Below are positions 7,306 through 16,858 of a stretch of 39,263 nt of DNA, in pieces. The stretch is from Candidatus Campylobacter infans (GTDB lineage: Bacteria; Campylobacterota; Campylobacteria; Campylobacterales; Campylobacteraceae). Positions within the stretch are counted from its first letter, which is position 1; each line of letters starts with the position of its first letter. The position numbers and the translations under genes are program-made. The DNA is taken from assembly GCA_009827235.1 (NCBI GenBank), contig SPMW01000015.1:1-39263 (forward strand). The letters are read 5' to 3'. The notes beneath the pieces are model-generated. The model saw only the letters and a program-made list of their open reading frames with translations. It had not been told where the DNA came from and ran no database searches.

Positions 7306-7953
7306 ATGATGAAAACTAGCATTTTATTTGATTTAGATGGGACTTTGATTGATAGCACGGTGCCTATTTACCGTGCTTTTAAGTTTGCCTTTGCTAGTTT
7401 AAACCATAAAATTCCACAAGATGAGCAAATAAAAGCTTTAATTGGGCATCCACTTTCATTTATGTTTTCTAGTCTTGGTGCTCCAAAAGATGAAATAGAC
7501 GAGTTTATTAAAATTTATAAAGAATGCTATGCTAAGCATTATTTAGATGAAACTATTTTGCTTGATGGTTGTGCTAGCGCGCTTCAAAGTGCTTCTAGCT
7601 TTGCGGATTTGGCCGTGGTTACTACAAAAACTAGCAAATATTCGCGCATTTTATTAGAGCATTTGGGTGTTTTAAAATATTTTAAAGCAGTAATTGGCGC
7701 AGATGATGTAAGCAGATTAAAGCCAGATCCTGAGCCGATATTTACAGCCTTAAAAGCCATCAATAAACCATCTACAAACGCCTTTATGATAGGTGATACA
7801 GCCCTTGATGCCTTAGCCGCTAAGGCTGCAAGCGTGCGCGCTCTTGGCGTGCGTTGTGGCTTTGGCAAGGATTTACAAGATTATTTTGAATGCGTTTTTA
7901 ATAACGCACAAGATGCGATTAGCTGGATAAAAGAAAATGAAGCTAAAAGTTAA
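7306..7953 (+). CDS. HAD superfamily hydrolase, phosphoglycolate phosphatase-like
   Basis: Predicted cytoplasmic phosphatase. All four HAD motifs are visible in 215 residues: motif I DLDGTLID (about 9-16, nucleophile and acid Asp), motif II VVTTKTS (about 105-111), motif III Lys in RLKPDPEP (about 139-146) and motif IV IGDTALDALAA (about 163-173). The helical cap inserted after motif I places it in the Gph/PGMB-like subgroup. Two ATG codons in a row (7306, 7309) are possible starts. The end overlaps the thiF fusion gene by 17 bases. The substrate cannot be read from sequence; phosphoglycolate or a phosphorylated pyrimidine/thiamine intermediate are possible. Confidence 0.9.
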   Translation: MMKTSILFDLDGTLIDSTVPIYRAFKFAFASLNHKIPQDEQIKALIGHPLSFMFSSLGAPKDEIDEFIKIYKECYAKHYLDETILLDGCASALQSASSFADLAVVTTKTSKYSRILLEHLGVLKYFKAVIGADDVSRLKPDPEPIFTALKAINKPSTNAFMIGDTALDALAAKAASVRALGVRCGFGKDLQDYFECVFNNAQDAISWIKENEAKS

Positions 7954-8719
7954 TGCTAAGAGCTATGAAAGCACGGCTAATACGCTATTTGCCTTGCGCG
8001 ATGAGCTAGGATTTAGCGTAAATGATCTTTGTATTTATAAAGGTTTTGCTATAAATGAAAATTTAGCCTTAAATGATGGCGATAGCGTGATTTTCATCAA
8101 AAAAGGCCAAATACCACCAAAACATATGCTAAAAGAAATGATGCAAGCTAGAAATAGCCCTGAGCTAAATGTGGCCTTAGAGCGCGCAAATATCGGCGTA
8201 GCTGGGCTTGGTGGGCTTGGTAGTGCTGTGGCTATCGCGCTTGCAAGAGTAGGTGTGGCTAAATTAAAATTAGTAGATTTTGATGTAATAGATCCTAGTA
8301 ATTTAAATCGCCAGCAGTATTTCATAAGCGATATTGGTAAGAAAAAAACCACTGCCTTAAAGCAAATCATTGCGCGCATAAATCCTTTTGTAGAAGTTAC
8401 CATACAAGATATTTACCTTGATGAAAGCAATGTAAATGCGGTGTTTGAGCCTTGTAAGATAGTGGCTGAATGCTTTGATAACGCAAAAAGCAAGGCCATG
8501 CTTTTAAATACTTTAAAACATAAAACAATCATCGCTGCTAGTGGCGTAGCAGGCTATGGAGCAAGCCAAGATATTAAAATTACGCAATTTGCTAGTAATG
8601 TGTGGATTTGTGGCGATTTAGAGCGCGCTGCAAGCATTGGCAATGGGCTAATGGCTCCACGCGTAGGCATCGCTGCTATGATGCAAGCAAATAAAATTTT
8701 AGAGCTTTTAGTAGGGTAA
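7937..8719 (+). CDS. thiF: ThiS-like/ThiF fusion, sulfur-carrier adenylyltransferase
   Basis: ThiF adenylates the C-terminus of ThiS so that it can carry sulfur for the thiazole half of thiamine. The first 65 or so residues look like a ThiS/ubiquitin-like domain (ALNDGDSVIFIKKG) but lack the terminal Gly-Gly. From about 80 on there is an E1-type domain: GLGGLGSAVAIALARVG nucleotide loop (about 91-107), DFDVIDPSNLNRQQY (about 114-128), and a late GDLERAASIGNGLMAPRVG segment. No zinc-binding CxxC pairs are present, as in the ThiF family 2 of Campylobacter and clostridia. thiG and thiH are not nearby. It overlaps the HAD gene by 17 bases and ends at a strong hairpin. Confidence 0.85.
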   Translation: MKLKVNAKSYESTANTLFALRDELGFSVNDLCIYKGFAINENLALNDGDSVIFIKKGQIPPKHMLKEMMQARNSPELNVALERANIGVAGLGGLGSAVAIALARVGVAKLKLVDFDVIDPSNLNRQQYFISDIGKKKTTALKQIIARINPFVEVTIQDIYLDESNVNAVFEPCKIVAECFDNAKSKAMLLNTLKHKTIIAASGVAGYGASQDIKITQFASNVWICGDLERAASIGNGLMAPRVGIAAMMQANKILELLVG

Positions 8720-8727
8720 AAAAGCTT

Positions 8728-8764
8728 GAAATTTCTAAAATTTTATTAGAATTTTAGAAATTTC
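8728..8764. terminator. Perfect 15-bp hairpin between convergent thiF and cyd genes
   Basis: GAAATTTCTAAAATT (8728-8742), a 7-base loop, AATTTTAGAAATTTC (8750-8764). It lies 9 bases after the thiF stop and 35 bases beyond the end of the cydX-like ORF on the other strand. The symmetric stem suits a bidirectional terminator. Confidence 0.6.
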
Positions 8765-8798
8765 GACTACTAATTTTACTAAAAGCTAATTTTGAGTT

Positions 8799-8903
8799 TT
8801 AATTCTCGCGTTTTTGAATTTCATTTATGTTTAGCATAATAAATTTATACGATAAAAATATCACCAACGGCCAAAAACACATTAAAAATAACGACCACAG
8901 CAT
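8799..8903 (-). CDS. Small CydX-like membrane peptide downstream of cydB, 34 aa
   Basis: This short frame reads MLWSLFLMCFWPLVIFLSYK, then a polar end (residues 21-34, finishing QKREN). It has a single hydrophobic span near the start followed by a charged tail, the general plan of CydX, the small subunit that stabilises cytochrome bd oxidases. The ATG has a good Shine-Dalgarno sequence (AAGGAAAGC) and lies 19 bases after the cydB stop on the same strand. The classical CydX N-terminus (MWYFAW) is not exact, so identity as a bd subunit is inferred from position, size and topology. Confidence 0.6.
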   Translation of the reverse strand: MLWSLFLMCFWPLVIFLSYKFIMLNINEIQKREN

Positions 8904-8922
8904 TGCTTTCCTTTATAAAATT

Positions 8923-10038
8923 TTAATACGAATGCGAATTTAAATCGCTTAGCTCCATTTTTTTGCTATCCATTTTGCGCCACACAAGCACGATATAGCC
9001 TAGCACAAATGGGATTACAAGGCTTACATAGCCCATCACGCTTAGCGTATAGTAGCTTGAGCTTGCATTTGCGATAGTAAGCGAGCTTTGCAAATCGCTT
9101 AAACTTGGATAAAACGCGCTATTTCCTAAGCCTACATTCAAAAACACCGCCATTACCGCGCACACTACGCCAGCTCCTAAAACAAAAATCCCCCTTGTGC
9201 CTTTAATGCTAAAAAAGATTCCAACTAACACGCTCGCCACGCCTATAAGAAGCAACGCTAAAATCAATGGATTTTGTAAAAAGTTTTTTAAATATAAATT
9301 TTCTATCATTACCACTTCGCCATTCGCACTTACACCAAAGCCATCTTTTACACATATCCACGCTAAAAATCCAAGAAAAAATGGCAAAAATAACGCCGTA
9401 TTTACCACTATATCTTTTCGCGATTTACGCACGATATTTTCGTTTGCGATAGCGTTTATGAAATAGCTATTGGCTAAAATCCTGCTTAAAAAAACAAGCG
9501 CAAATCCTAACAAATAATTAAATGGATTTAAGAGTGCCTCTAGTCCGCGCCACTGGCTCTGCCACTCTACAAAATTTCTAGAATCTAGCGTGAAATATGA
9601 ACCGCTAAAAAATGTGCTAACCGCCACGCCGATAAGAAACACGCCCAAAATCCCGTTGATTTTTAAAAACACTTCATAGGTTTTTGCCCCAAGCAAGTTG
9701 CCATCTTTTTTGCGGTATTCATAGCTTATTGCTTGTAAAATAAAGCAAAAAAGTATCGCAAGCCACACCCAATACGCCCCGCCAAAACTCGTAGCATAAA
9801 ACAGCGGAAACGCCGCAAAAGCCGCCCCACCAAAAAGCACTAGCGTGGTAAATCCTAGCTCCCATTTTTTGCCCAAAGTATTGATAAGCAAGGACTTTTC
9901 CTCCTCACTGCTTGAAAGCCTATCAATAAGCCCTTGCCCACCTTGAACAAAAAACATAAACACCAAAAGCCCGCCTAGCAAACTCTCTAACACCCACCAA
10001 TACGCTTGCAAATGCGCTAATTCTAATCCAAAAAACAT
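8923..10038 (-). CDS. cydB: Cytochrome bd-type (CioAB) quinol oxidase subunit II
   Basis: Integral membrane subunit of the bd-type terminal oxidase, which reduces oxygen to water with quinol electrons; in Campylobacter this enzyme is the cyanide-insensitive oxidase CioAB. The 371-residue protein is strongly hydrophobic with about eight or nine membrane segments. It starts MFFGLELAHLQAYWWVLES and carries WQSQWRGLEALLNPFNYLLG in the middle, a region conserved in CydB. It begins directly after the cydA stop (TAG then ATG), so it is translationally coupled. The frame ends HSY with a TAA stop, followed by the CydX-like ORF. Confidence 0.95.
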   Translation of the reverse strand: MFFGLELAHLQAYWWVLESLLGGLLVFMFFVQGGQGLIDRLSSSEEEKSLLINTLGKKWELGFTTLVLFGGAAFAAFPLFYATSFGGAYWVWLAILFCFILQAISYEYRKKDGNLLGAKTYEVFLKINGILGVFLIGVAVSTFFSGSYFTLDSRNFVEWQSQWRGLEALLNPFNYLLGFALVFLSRILANSYFINAIANENIVRKSRKDIVVNTALFLPFFLGFLAWICVKDGFGVSANGEVVMIENLYLKNFLQNPLILALLLIGVASVLVGIFFSIKGTRGIFVLGAGVVCAVMAVFLNVGLGNSAFYPSLSDLQSSLTIANASSSYYTLSVMGYVSLVIPFVLGYIVLVWRKMDSKKMELSDLNSHSY

Positions 10039-11550
10039 CTAAAATCCTTTGCTTATGGTTTTTTTCATAATGCCAAGCTCGGCAAGTAAGAGCGCGGTAA
10101 ATAAAAACAAAAATAAGAAAAATGAAATTTGAATGTTGGTGTGTGAAAGATTTGTTGCAGCGATATGCACAGGCATTAAATCTTGTATCGCCCACGGCTG
10201 TCTGCCTACTTCTGCTACTATCCAGCCTGCCTCTGCTGCGATATAGCCAAATGGTATTGCTACCACGCAACACCACAAAATTTTTCTAAATTTTTGCACA
10301 TCATTTGCCATTGAAAGATAAAGCACTACGATAAAAAGCACAAAAAACGCGCTCCCTAACGCCACCATTAAATGAAAACTATAAAAAGTTATTGCCACAG
10401 GTGGCACAGCTTTTTCTTTTGATTCTAAATAGCCATAGCCAAAGTTGCTCATATTTGCTTGTAATATAGATTTTTGCTCCTCCATAGCTTGTGTGTTATT
10501 TTGCTCTTTTGCTTCTTTATAAGATTTTAGGGCTTGCACAGCTAGTTTGCCTGAGGCGATTTTAGAATCTAAAGAAGGGATATTTTTTTCTTCATTACCA
10601 AAAATTAAATCATTTATCCCCGGGATAAATCCATTATTATCTCTTGTGCCAAGAATAGAAAGCGCGTAGGGGATAGTAAAATCAAATAAAAATGTCGGCT
10701 CATCATCGCCTAGCTTTTTATTTGGGTTTAGTATGCCAAATGCCACAAGCCCAGCTCTATGTTCGCCATCATAGACTCCCTCCATTGCAGCAAGTTTCAT
10801 CGGCTGCTTTTGAGTAACCTGATACGCACTTTCATCGCCACTAAAAAAGAGAAATACCGAAGTAAGAAGCCCAAAGCTAGCCCCAATTATAAGAGAACGC
10901 TTTGCCTCCCAAATATGCCGCCCGCGAAGCATAAACCACGCGCTTATCCCCATCACAAAAAGCGCGGAAATTACATAGCCGCTTGCTATTGTGTGGAGAA
11001 ATTTCGCCACAGCTACGGGGGAGAGCATCACCTCTAATATACTACTCATTTCATTTCGCGCGCTATCTGGGTTAAATATCGTGCCGATAGGGTATTGCAT
11101 CCAGCCATTTGCCACGAGAATCCAAAATGCGCTTAGATTGCTCCCAATTGCCACTAGCCACGATGAAAGCAGGTGAAATTGCTTTGAGACACGATCCCAC
11201 CCAAAAAACATCACGGCAAAAAATGTCGCTTCTAAAAAAAACGCGATGATTCCCTCAATGGCAAGCGGTGCGCCAAAAATATCGCCCACAAACCAGCTAT
11301 AATTTGCCCAATTTGTGCCAAACTCAAATTCCATTATAATGCCTGTGGCTACACCGATAGCAAAATTTACCCCAAAAAGGGTGAGCCAAAATTTGGTGAT
11401 TTTTAGCCATTTTTCATCGCCACTTTTTACATAAATGCTCTCCATAATCGCCACTATAAAGCTAAGCCCCAAAGTAAGCGGGACAAACAAAAAGTGATAA
11501 ATCGCAGTTAATCCAAACTGTGCCCTACTCCAATCAACGCTTAATTCCAT
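10039..11550 (-). CDS. cydA: Cytochrome bd-type (CioAB) quinol oxidase subunit I
   Basis: Catalytic haem-bearing subunit. The 503-residue protein begins with the conserved WSRAQFGLTAIYHFLFVPLT segment, containing the His ligand near residue 18. It holds the second His ligand region KFLHTIASGY (about 183-192), the quinol-loop motif QPMKLAAMEG (about 249-258) and the GRQPW motif (about 442-446). The loop between these is of the short Q-loop class. As in other Campylobacter CioAB enzymes, haem d content cannot be inferred from sequence. The operon order on the minus strand is DUF4492, cydA, cydB, CydX-like peptide. Confidence 0.96.
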   Translation of the reverse strand: MELSVDWSRAQFGLTAIYHFLFVPLTLGLSFIVAIMESIYVKSGDEKWLKITKFWLTLFGVNFAIGVATGIIMEFEFGTNWANYSWFVGDIFGAPLAIEGIIAFFLEATFFAVMFFGWDRVSKQFHLLSSWLVAIGSNLSAFWILVANGWMQYPIGTIFNPDSARNEMSSILEVMLSPVAVAKFLHTIASGYVISALFVMGISAWFMLRGRHIWEAKRSLIIGASFGLLTSVFLFFSGDESAYQVTQKQPMKLAAMEGVYDGEHRAGLVAFGILNPNKKLGDDEPTFLFDFTIPYALSILGTRDNNGFIPGINDLIFGNEEKNIPSLDSKIASGKLAVQALKSYKEAKEQNNTQAMEEQKSILQANMSNFGYGYLESKEKAVPPVAITFYSFHLMVALGSAFFVLFIVVLYLSMANDVQKFRKILWCCVVAIPFGYIAAEAGWIVAEVGRQPWAIQDLMPVHIAATNLSHTNIQISFFLFLFLFTALLLAELGIMKKTISKGF

Positions 11551-11575
11551 CTTTGATCCTTTTTATTATTTAGAA

Positions 11576-11794
11576 TTATTTAGAATTTCCAAAAGTTAAA
11601 TTTTCTAATACAAAATTGCTTTTTGCTTTATCATCGCCGATATTTTTTAATGAGTTATCATAAATGAAAATTTTTAACAAGCCAAACATTATAATTAGCT
11701 TAATGATTATCACAGCCCATAGTGTGCGACCTAGCGTCATATTTTTAAAGCCGTCAATATAAAAGGAAGTAATATTTTTTAGTATTTTTATCAT
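11576..11794 (-). CDS. DUF4492 small membrane protein preceding cydA
   Basis: A 72-residue protein with one hydrophobic span (about 27-43, AVIIIKLIIMFGLLKIF) and the pattern FYIDGFKNMTLGRTLWAVI seen in DUF4492 proteins, which sit directly before cydAB in Campylobacterota and Bacteroidota. The consistent position suggests a role in assembly or stability of the bd oxidase, but no function is established. It ends 25 bases before the cydA start, in the same operon. Confidence 0.85.
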   Translation of the reverse strand: MIKILKNITSFYIDGFKNMTLGRTLWAVIIIKLIIMFGLLKIFIYDNSLKNIGDDKAKSNFVLENLTFGNSK

Positions 11795-11827
11795 GAATTT
11801 TACTACTTAATAAAAATTACGAACCAT

Positions 11828-11833
11828 ATTATA
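11828..11833 (-). promoter_or_regulatory. Promoter -10 box for the cyd operon
   Basis: On the minus strand GATTATAAT gives TATAAT at 11833-11828, 34 bases before the DUF4492 start, in an AT-rich 149-bp divergent region shared with pyrG. Confidence 0.5.
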
Positions 11834-11909
11834 ATCAAAATTTTTGGTTTAGTATGTAATTTGATTACAAAAAATAAAAAATCCATAAAGTTCTTTAAAG
11901 TCTATATTT

Positions 11910-11930
11910 GCTAAAATCCCGCGCTAAAAT
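11910..11930 (+). promoter_or_regulatory. Tandem GCTAAAAT -10 boxes before pyrG
   Basis: GCTAAAAT occurs at 11910-11917 and again at 11923-11930, followed by a Shine-Dalgarno sequence (ATAAGGAC) and the GTG start at 11944. The first copy is well placed as a -10 box; the second may lie in the leader or act as an alternative box. Confidence 0.45.
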
Positions 11931-11943
11931 CATAAGGACAAAA

Positions 11944-13563
11944 GTGAAAAGTAAATTTATTTTTATAACAGGTGGCGTGCTTAGTTCTCTTGGTAAAGGC
12001 ATAGCTGCTGCTTCTATTGCAACTTTATTAAAAAGCGCTGGGTTAAAGGTAAGTATTTTAAAAGCAGATCCATATATAAATGTAGATCCAGGCACGATGA
12101 GTCCATTAGAGCATGGCGAGGTTTTTGTTACGGCTGATGGGGCTGAGACGGATTTGGATTTGGGGCATTATGAGCGTTTTTTAGATGAAAATTTAAGCCA
12201 AAATAATAATTTTACCACAGGTTGCGTTTATAGCACAGTAATTCAAAAAGAACGCCAGGGTGATTATTTGGGCAAAACCATTCAAGTAATCCCACACATC
12301 ACAAATGAAATAATTAGGCGCATAAAGCTAGCTGCAAAAGCTAATGATATTTTGATTGTAGAAATTGGCGGAACAGTAGGCGATATAGAGGGTTTGCCGT
12401 TTTTAGAGGCCATTAGAATGCTTGGGGGCGAATTAGGCAAAGAAAATGCGATGTTTATTCATTTAACCTTAGTGCCTTTTATTAAGGTTGCTGGCGAATT
12501 AAAAACAAAACCTACTCAGCATAGCGTGGGCGAGCTTCGCCGTATAGGCATAATCCCTGATATGCTAGTTTGTCGCTGTGAGCAGAGTTTAAATCGTGAT
12601 TTAAAGGATAAAATCGCATCAAGTTGTGGCGTGGCGCGCTCTTGCGTGATTGAAAGCCCGGATTTAGCAAGCATTTATCAATTACCGCTAAATTTTATGG
12701 CACAAGATATTTTAGAGCCGATTGCCAAGCAATTAAACCTTGGTAAATTAAACGCAAATATGCAAAATTGGGATAGTTTAGTAAAGCGCGTAGTAGCACC
12801 AAATAACGCTATCACAATAGCTTTTGTAGGCAAATACACAGATTTAAAAGAAAGTTATAAAAGCTTAACTGAGAGCATAATTCACGCTGGGGCCAGCTTA
12901 GATACGCGAGTAAATCTAAAATGGTGCGATAGTGAGCGCATAGATGAAAATAATGTTGGCGAAATTTTTAAAGATTGTAGCGGGATTTTGGTTGCTGGTG
13001 GCTTTGGCGGTAGGGGCGTAGAGGGTATGATATGCTCGGCTAAATACGCAAGAGAGCATAAAATACCTTATCTTGGAATTTGTCTTGGTATGCAAATTGC
13101 GCTTATTGAGTTTGCAAGAAATGTTTTAGGGCTTGAAAATGCAAATAGTATGGAATTTGATAGTGCTTGTAAAGAAAATGTGATTTATTTAATAGATAAT
13201 TTTATAGACGCAAGTGGCACAAAGCAAATTCGCACGCACAAAAGTCCATTAGGCGGGACTATGCGACTTGGCAGCTATGAATGCGAGCTAAAAAAAGGCT
13301 CACTTTTGGCTAAAATTTATGATAACCAAAGCAAAATAATCGAACGCCATCGCCATCGTTATGAAGCAAACCCAAAATATCGCCAAGATTACGAAAAAAA
13401 TGGCTTAATAATTAGTGGCCAAAGTAAGGGCTTAATTGAAGCTTGTGAATTAAAAAATCATCCATTTTTTCTTGGCGTTCAGTTTCATCCTGAATTTACC
13501 TCGCGCCTAACTAAGCCAAATCCTGTAATTCTTGGCTTTATTAAGGTTAGTTGCGCTGAGTGA
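11944..13563 (+). CDS. pyrG: CTP synthase
   Basis: Makes CTP from UTP, ATP and glutamine in the cytoplasm. The frame is open from 11908, but the family N-terminus [20 protein letters not shown] begins two residues after the GTG at 11944, which has an AAGGA Shine-Dalgarno sequence 5 bases before it. That start gives 539 residues, the usual length. The synthetase domain runs to about 275. The class I glutamine amidotransferase domain follows, with nucleophile Cys in [10 protein letters not shown] (about 378) and the His/Glu pair in [10 protein letters not shown] (about 516-518). recJ begins 13 bases after the stop. Confidence 0.96.
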   Translation: MKSKFIFITGGVLSSLGKGIAAASIATLLKSAGLKVSILKADPYINVDPGTMSPLEHGEVFVTADGAETDLDLGHYERFLDENLSQNNNFTTGCVYSTVIQKERQGDYLGKTIQVIPHITNEIIRRIKLAAKANDILIVEIGGTVGDIEGLPFLEAIRMLGGELGKENAMFIHLTLVPFIKVAGELKTKPTQHSVGELRRIGIIPDMLVCRCEQSLNRDLKDKIASSCGVARSCVIESPDLASIYQLPLNFMAQDILEPIAKQLNLGKLNANMQNWDSLVKRVVAPNNAITIAFVGKYTDLKESYKSLTESIIHAGASLDTRVNLKWCDSERIDENNVGEIFKDCSGILVAGGFGGRGVEGMICSAKYAREHKIPYLGICLGMQIALIEFARNVLGLENANSMEFDSACKENVIYLIDNFIDASGTKQIRTHKSPLGGTMRLGSYECELKKGSLLAKIYDNQSKIIERHRHRYEANPKYRQDYEKNGLIISGQSKGLIEACELKNHPFFLGVQFHPEFTSRLTKPNPVILGFIKVSCAE

Positions 13564-13576
13564 TGATGAGTAAAAA

Positions 13577-15205
13577 ATGATGATAAATGCAAACACGCAA
13601 AGAGTGTATTCAAGCCAAATGCCTAATTTATTAAATAAAACTAAAATTTTAGAAATTTTAAATAAGCGTTTTAGCAAAGATAAGCACACAAAGCTTAGCA
13701 CCTTGCCATTGCCAAAAGAATTAAAAGATATTTATAAGGCGGCTGGGCGCATAAAACAAGCCATTATTAAGGGGCAAAAAATCGCTGTTGTGGGCGATTA
13801 TGATTGCGATGGGGTTTGTTCTAGTGCGGTTTTGGCTGAGTTTTTTGATGATGTGGGCGTAAAAGATTTAATCGTGCGAATCCCAAATCGCTTTAAAGAT
13901 GGCTATGGTTTAAATGAAGCTATAATCGATGAGCTAAGAGATAGGGATTTAATCATCACCGTTGATAACGGTATTACAGCCTTTGAGGCTGGGCAAAAAT
14001 GCGAGCAAGTAGGCATTGATTTAATCATAACCGATCATCATATGCTAGGCGATGGCTTGCCAAAGGCTTATGCTATCATAAATCCACAGCAAGATGATGA
14101 TAATTTTCCTTTTAAAGAAATTTGCGGTGCTGAGGTGGCGTGGTATTTAGTAGCTAGCATAAAAGAGCTTTTGGGTTTAAAACACTATAATATGGGCAAA
14201 TTCACAGATCTTTTAGCCATTGCCATTATGGCTGATATGATGGAGCTAAGAGATATGAACCGCGTGCTTGTAAGAGAGGGCTTAAAATATATCAATAAAC
14301 GCACAAGAGCTTGTTTTGATGTGATTGCTAGGCATTATGATAAAGAAAATTTTAATTTTGATGATATTAGTTTTAGTATAGCCCCACTTATAAACTCAGC
14401 TGGCAGAATGGACGATGCCACGCTTAGTTATGAGTTTTTACGCGCTAAAAGCACGCAAGAAGCACAAGACTTATTCAAAACCATACAAGATTTAAATAAA
14501 GCCAGAAAAGATGAAGAAAGAATACTTTTTGAAGATAGCATTAAAAATGTAAATGAAAAGGACAATATAATCGTATCTTATGGCCATGCTTGGCATGAGG
14601 GCGTGCTTGGCATTGTGGCTAGTCGCTTGGCTAAGATGTATAAGCGGCCAGCTATTGTGTTTAGCTGTGAAAAAGGGCGCGCAAAAGGCAGTGCTAGAAG
14701 TGTTGGGCGTTTTAATATTTTAGAATTAATCGCCGCACAAGAAAAAATGCTAATTAGCTATGGCGGGCATAGAGGCGCAGCTGGGGTTGTGCTTGAAGAA
14801 TCGCGCCTTGAAGAGTTTCGTTATGTTATAAATAATACTTGCGTGTTGCATAATTTTCAAACAACTGCTTTAAGTGATGAAGTTTTGGGCGAAATTGATG
14901 TTAATAGCATCGATATGGAGCTAATGGATATAATTAGTTCTTACGAGCCATACGGACAAAAAAATCCGCGCCCTACATTTTGGCTTTATGGTGTTAAAGT
15001 GGTGCTTGTTCGCACAATAGGCGCAAATGAATCGCATTTAAGGCTAAGGCTTTTTAAGGCTGGACGCAACTTGGATGCTGTGTTTTTTAATTATGATTAT
15101 GTGCCAAAAGAAGGCGATTTTATCGATGTTTTATTTATACTTAGTAAAAATAATTTTCGCGGCACGCAAAGTATTCAATTATTAATACAAGAAATAATTT
15201 ATTAA
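13577..15205 (+). CDS. recJ: Single-stranded-DNA-specific exonuclease RecJ
   Basis: 5'-3' single-strand DNA exonuclease of recombination and mismatch repair. Of the DHH-family motifs it shows DYDCDGVCSSAV (about 74-85), VDNGIT (about 125-130), TDHHMLGDGLP (about 150-160), then the DHHA1-domain GGHRGAAGV (about 395-403) and the C-terminal OB-fold region. At 542 residues it is near the short length usual in epsilonproteobacteria. The start is uncertain: ATG ATG at 13577 has only a weak GATGAG ahead, and an ATG at 13619 (MPNLLNK) begins closer to the conserved part. Confidence 0.93.
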   Translation: MMINANTQRVYSSQMPNLLNKTKILEILNKRFSKDKHTKLSTLPLPKELKDIYKAAGRIKQAIIKGQKIAVVGDYDCDGVCSSAVLAEFFDDVGVKDLIVRIPNRFKDGYGLNEAIIDELRDRDLIITVDNGITAFEAGQKCEQVGIDLIITDHHMLGDGLPKAYAIINPQQDDDNFPFKEICGAEVAWYLVASIKELLGLKHYNMGKFTDLLAIAIMADMMELRDMNRVLVREGLKYINKRTRACFDVIARHYDKENFNFDDISFSIAPLINSAGRMDDATLSYEFLRAKSTQEAQDLFKTIQDLNKARKDEERILFEDSIKNVNEKDNIIVSYGHAWHEGVLGIVASRLAKMYKRPAIVFSCEKGRAKGSARSVGRFNILELIAAQEKMLISYGGHRGAAGVVLEESRLEEFRYVINNTCVLHNFQTTALSDEVLGEIDVNSIDMELMDIISSYEPYGQKNPRPTFWLYGVKVVLVRTIGANESHLRLRLFKAGRNLDAVFFNYDYVPKEGDFIDVLFILSKNNFRGTQSIQLLIQEIIY

Positions 15206-15257
15206 ATTTTAAAATTTACGCCAAATTTTAAAATTTTAAAATTATGAAAGGATAAAA

Positions 15258-16559
15258 ATGTATAGATTTGCCCCTAGCCCAACTGGCGATATGCACATAG
15301 GCAATTTACGCGCCGCGCTGATAAATTATGTTTGTTCTTTACAAGATAATAGCGGGTTTATCGTGCGCATTGAAGATACTGATAAAGAGCGAAATATACC
15401 AGGCAAAGATACTGAAATTTTAGAAATTTTAAAAGAATTTGGCATTAGCTACCAGATGCTGTATTATCAAAGCAAAAACTTAAAATTTCACCAAGAATTT
15501 GCTGCAAAATTACTAAGTGAGGGCAAGGCGTTTTTATGCTTTTGTGATGAAGCCACGCTAGAAAACAAAAAGCAAATTGCAAAAGAGCAAGGCAGAGCAT
15601 ATCGCTATGATGGGACTTGCGAGCATTTGAGCGCTGATGAGGTTTTTAATAATCCTCGCCCTGGTGTGGTTAGATTAAAAATCCCAAAAGATGCGGATTT
15701 TAGTTTTGATGATGAGATAAAAGGGCGGGTTAGTTTTGAATCTTGTAATTTTGATAGTTTTGTGCTTTTAAGAGCGGATAAAACGCCTACTTATAATTTT
15801 GCTTGCGCGATTGATGATATGCTTGAAGGCGTTAGTTGCGTGATTAGAGGCGAAGATCATGTAAGCAATACCCCACGCCAAAATTTAATAAGACAAGCCC
15901 TTGGCTACAACTCCAAAATCAAACACGCGCATTTGCCAATAATCTTAAACGCGCAAGGCCAAAAAATGAGTAAAAGAGAAAATTCAAGCTCGGTAAAATG
16001 GCTATTAAATCAAGGTTATATGAGCGAGGCTATTGCTAATTATTTGCTTTTGCTTGGCAATAAAACCCCGTGCGAGATTTTCACGCTCCAAGAAGCAAAA
16101 GAATGGTTTAGCCTAAAATCTCTTTCAAAAAGTCCGGCTAAATTTGATGAGGATAAATTAGCGCAAATTAATAGAGAGCATATCCGTCAAGCAAGTGATG
16201 CGCGCTTAAAGCAGCTAGGATTTACTAAGCCAGAATTAGCGCGCTTTTTCACACAAGAAGCCAGCCTAATCACACAAATTAAAGAAAAAATTAATAAAAT
16301 TTACTCTCCAAAAATAATTGATGATGAATGGCAAGCTAACGCAAAAATCATCAAAAATGCGCTTTTAGAATTAGTAGAAAATAAATCCTTGCCAGATGAT
16401 TTTAAGCAACTTCAAAATATTTTAAGCCAAAAAACCGGGCTAAAAGGTAAGGCGTTTTTTATGCCACTGCGCTTGTTGCTAAGTAATGCTAGCCATGGCC
16501 CTGAGCTAAGCCAACTATATGCTTTGATTAAAGATGATTTAAAGGAAATTTTAAAATAA
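15258..16559 (+). CDS. gltX: Glutamyl-tRNA synthetase (short, GluRS2-like form)
   Basis: Charges tRNA with glutamate. The HIGH-type motif is in [18 protein letters not shown] (about 3-20) and the KMSKR motif in GQKMSKREN (about 235-243). The 433-residue protein begins like the H. pylori GluRS2 ([17 protein letters not shown], then [12 protein letters not shown], here [12 protein letters not shown]). In that species one of two paralogues charges tRNA-Gln for later amidation by GatCAB. Campylobacter also carries two gltX genes, so this copy may be either specialised or general. Shine-Dalgarno sequence is AAAGGAT. The stop overlaps the yggT start by one base (TAATG). Confidence 0.93.
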   Translation: MYRFAPSPTGDMHIGNLRAALINYVCSLQDNSGFIVRIEDTDKERNIPGKDTEILEILKEFGISYQMLYYQSKNLKFHQEFAAKLLSEGKAFLCFCDEATLENKKQIAKEQGRAYRYDGTCEHLSADEVFNNPRPGVVRLKIPKDADFSFDDEIKGRVSFESCNFDSFVLLRADKTPTYNFACAIDDMLEGVSCVIRGEDHVSNTPRQNLIRQALGYNSKIKHAHLPIILNAQGQKMSKRENSSSVKWLLNQGYMSEAIANYLLLLGNKTPCEIFTLQEAKEWFSLKSLSKSPAKFDEDKLAQINREHIRQASDARLKQLGFTKPELARFFTQEASLITQIKEKINKIYSPKIIDDEWQANAKIIKNALLELVENKSLPDDFKQLQNILSQKTGLKGKAFFMPLRLLLSNASHGPELSQLYALIKDDLKEILK

Positions 16560-16858
16560 TGATTGTTTTAGGTAGTTTTTTAATGGCCATTGCGCAAATA
16601 TTGCATTTAATAATTACAGCGTATATTTTTGTGATAATTGCTTGTGCGCTGCTTAGTTGGGTTAATCCAGATCCTTTTAATAAAATCGTTCAAATTTTAT
16701 ACCGCCTAAGTGCGCCAGCTTACGCGCTTGTGCGTAAAACACGCATTCCTACTGTATTTGGCGGGATTGATTTGGCTCCGCTTATTATAATTTTAGTTTT
16801 ACAATTTGTAGATATATTTTTGATGAGGTTATTTGGTGAGATTGCGCGCGCGTTTTAA
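16559..16858 (+). CDS. yggT: YggT family membrane protein
   Basis: A 99-residue integral membrane protein with two hydrophobic segments (about 5-30 and 67-88). Between them is SWVNPDPFNKIVQILYRLSAPAY, the YggT signature (NPDPxNxxVxxLxxxTxP, here slightly varied). The family has no settled role; in other bacteria it is linked to osmotic tolerance or cell-division positioning. It sits between gltX and slt with overlaps on both sides (16559; 16836-16858), the same order as in C. jejuni. Confidence 0.88.
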   Translation: MIVLGSFLMAIAQILHLIITAYIFVIIACALLSWVNPDPFNKIVQILYRLSAPAYALVRKTRIPTVFGGIDLAPLIIILVLQFVDIFLMRLFGEIARAF

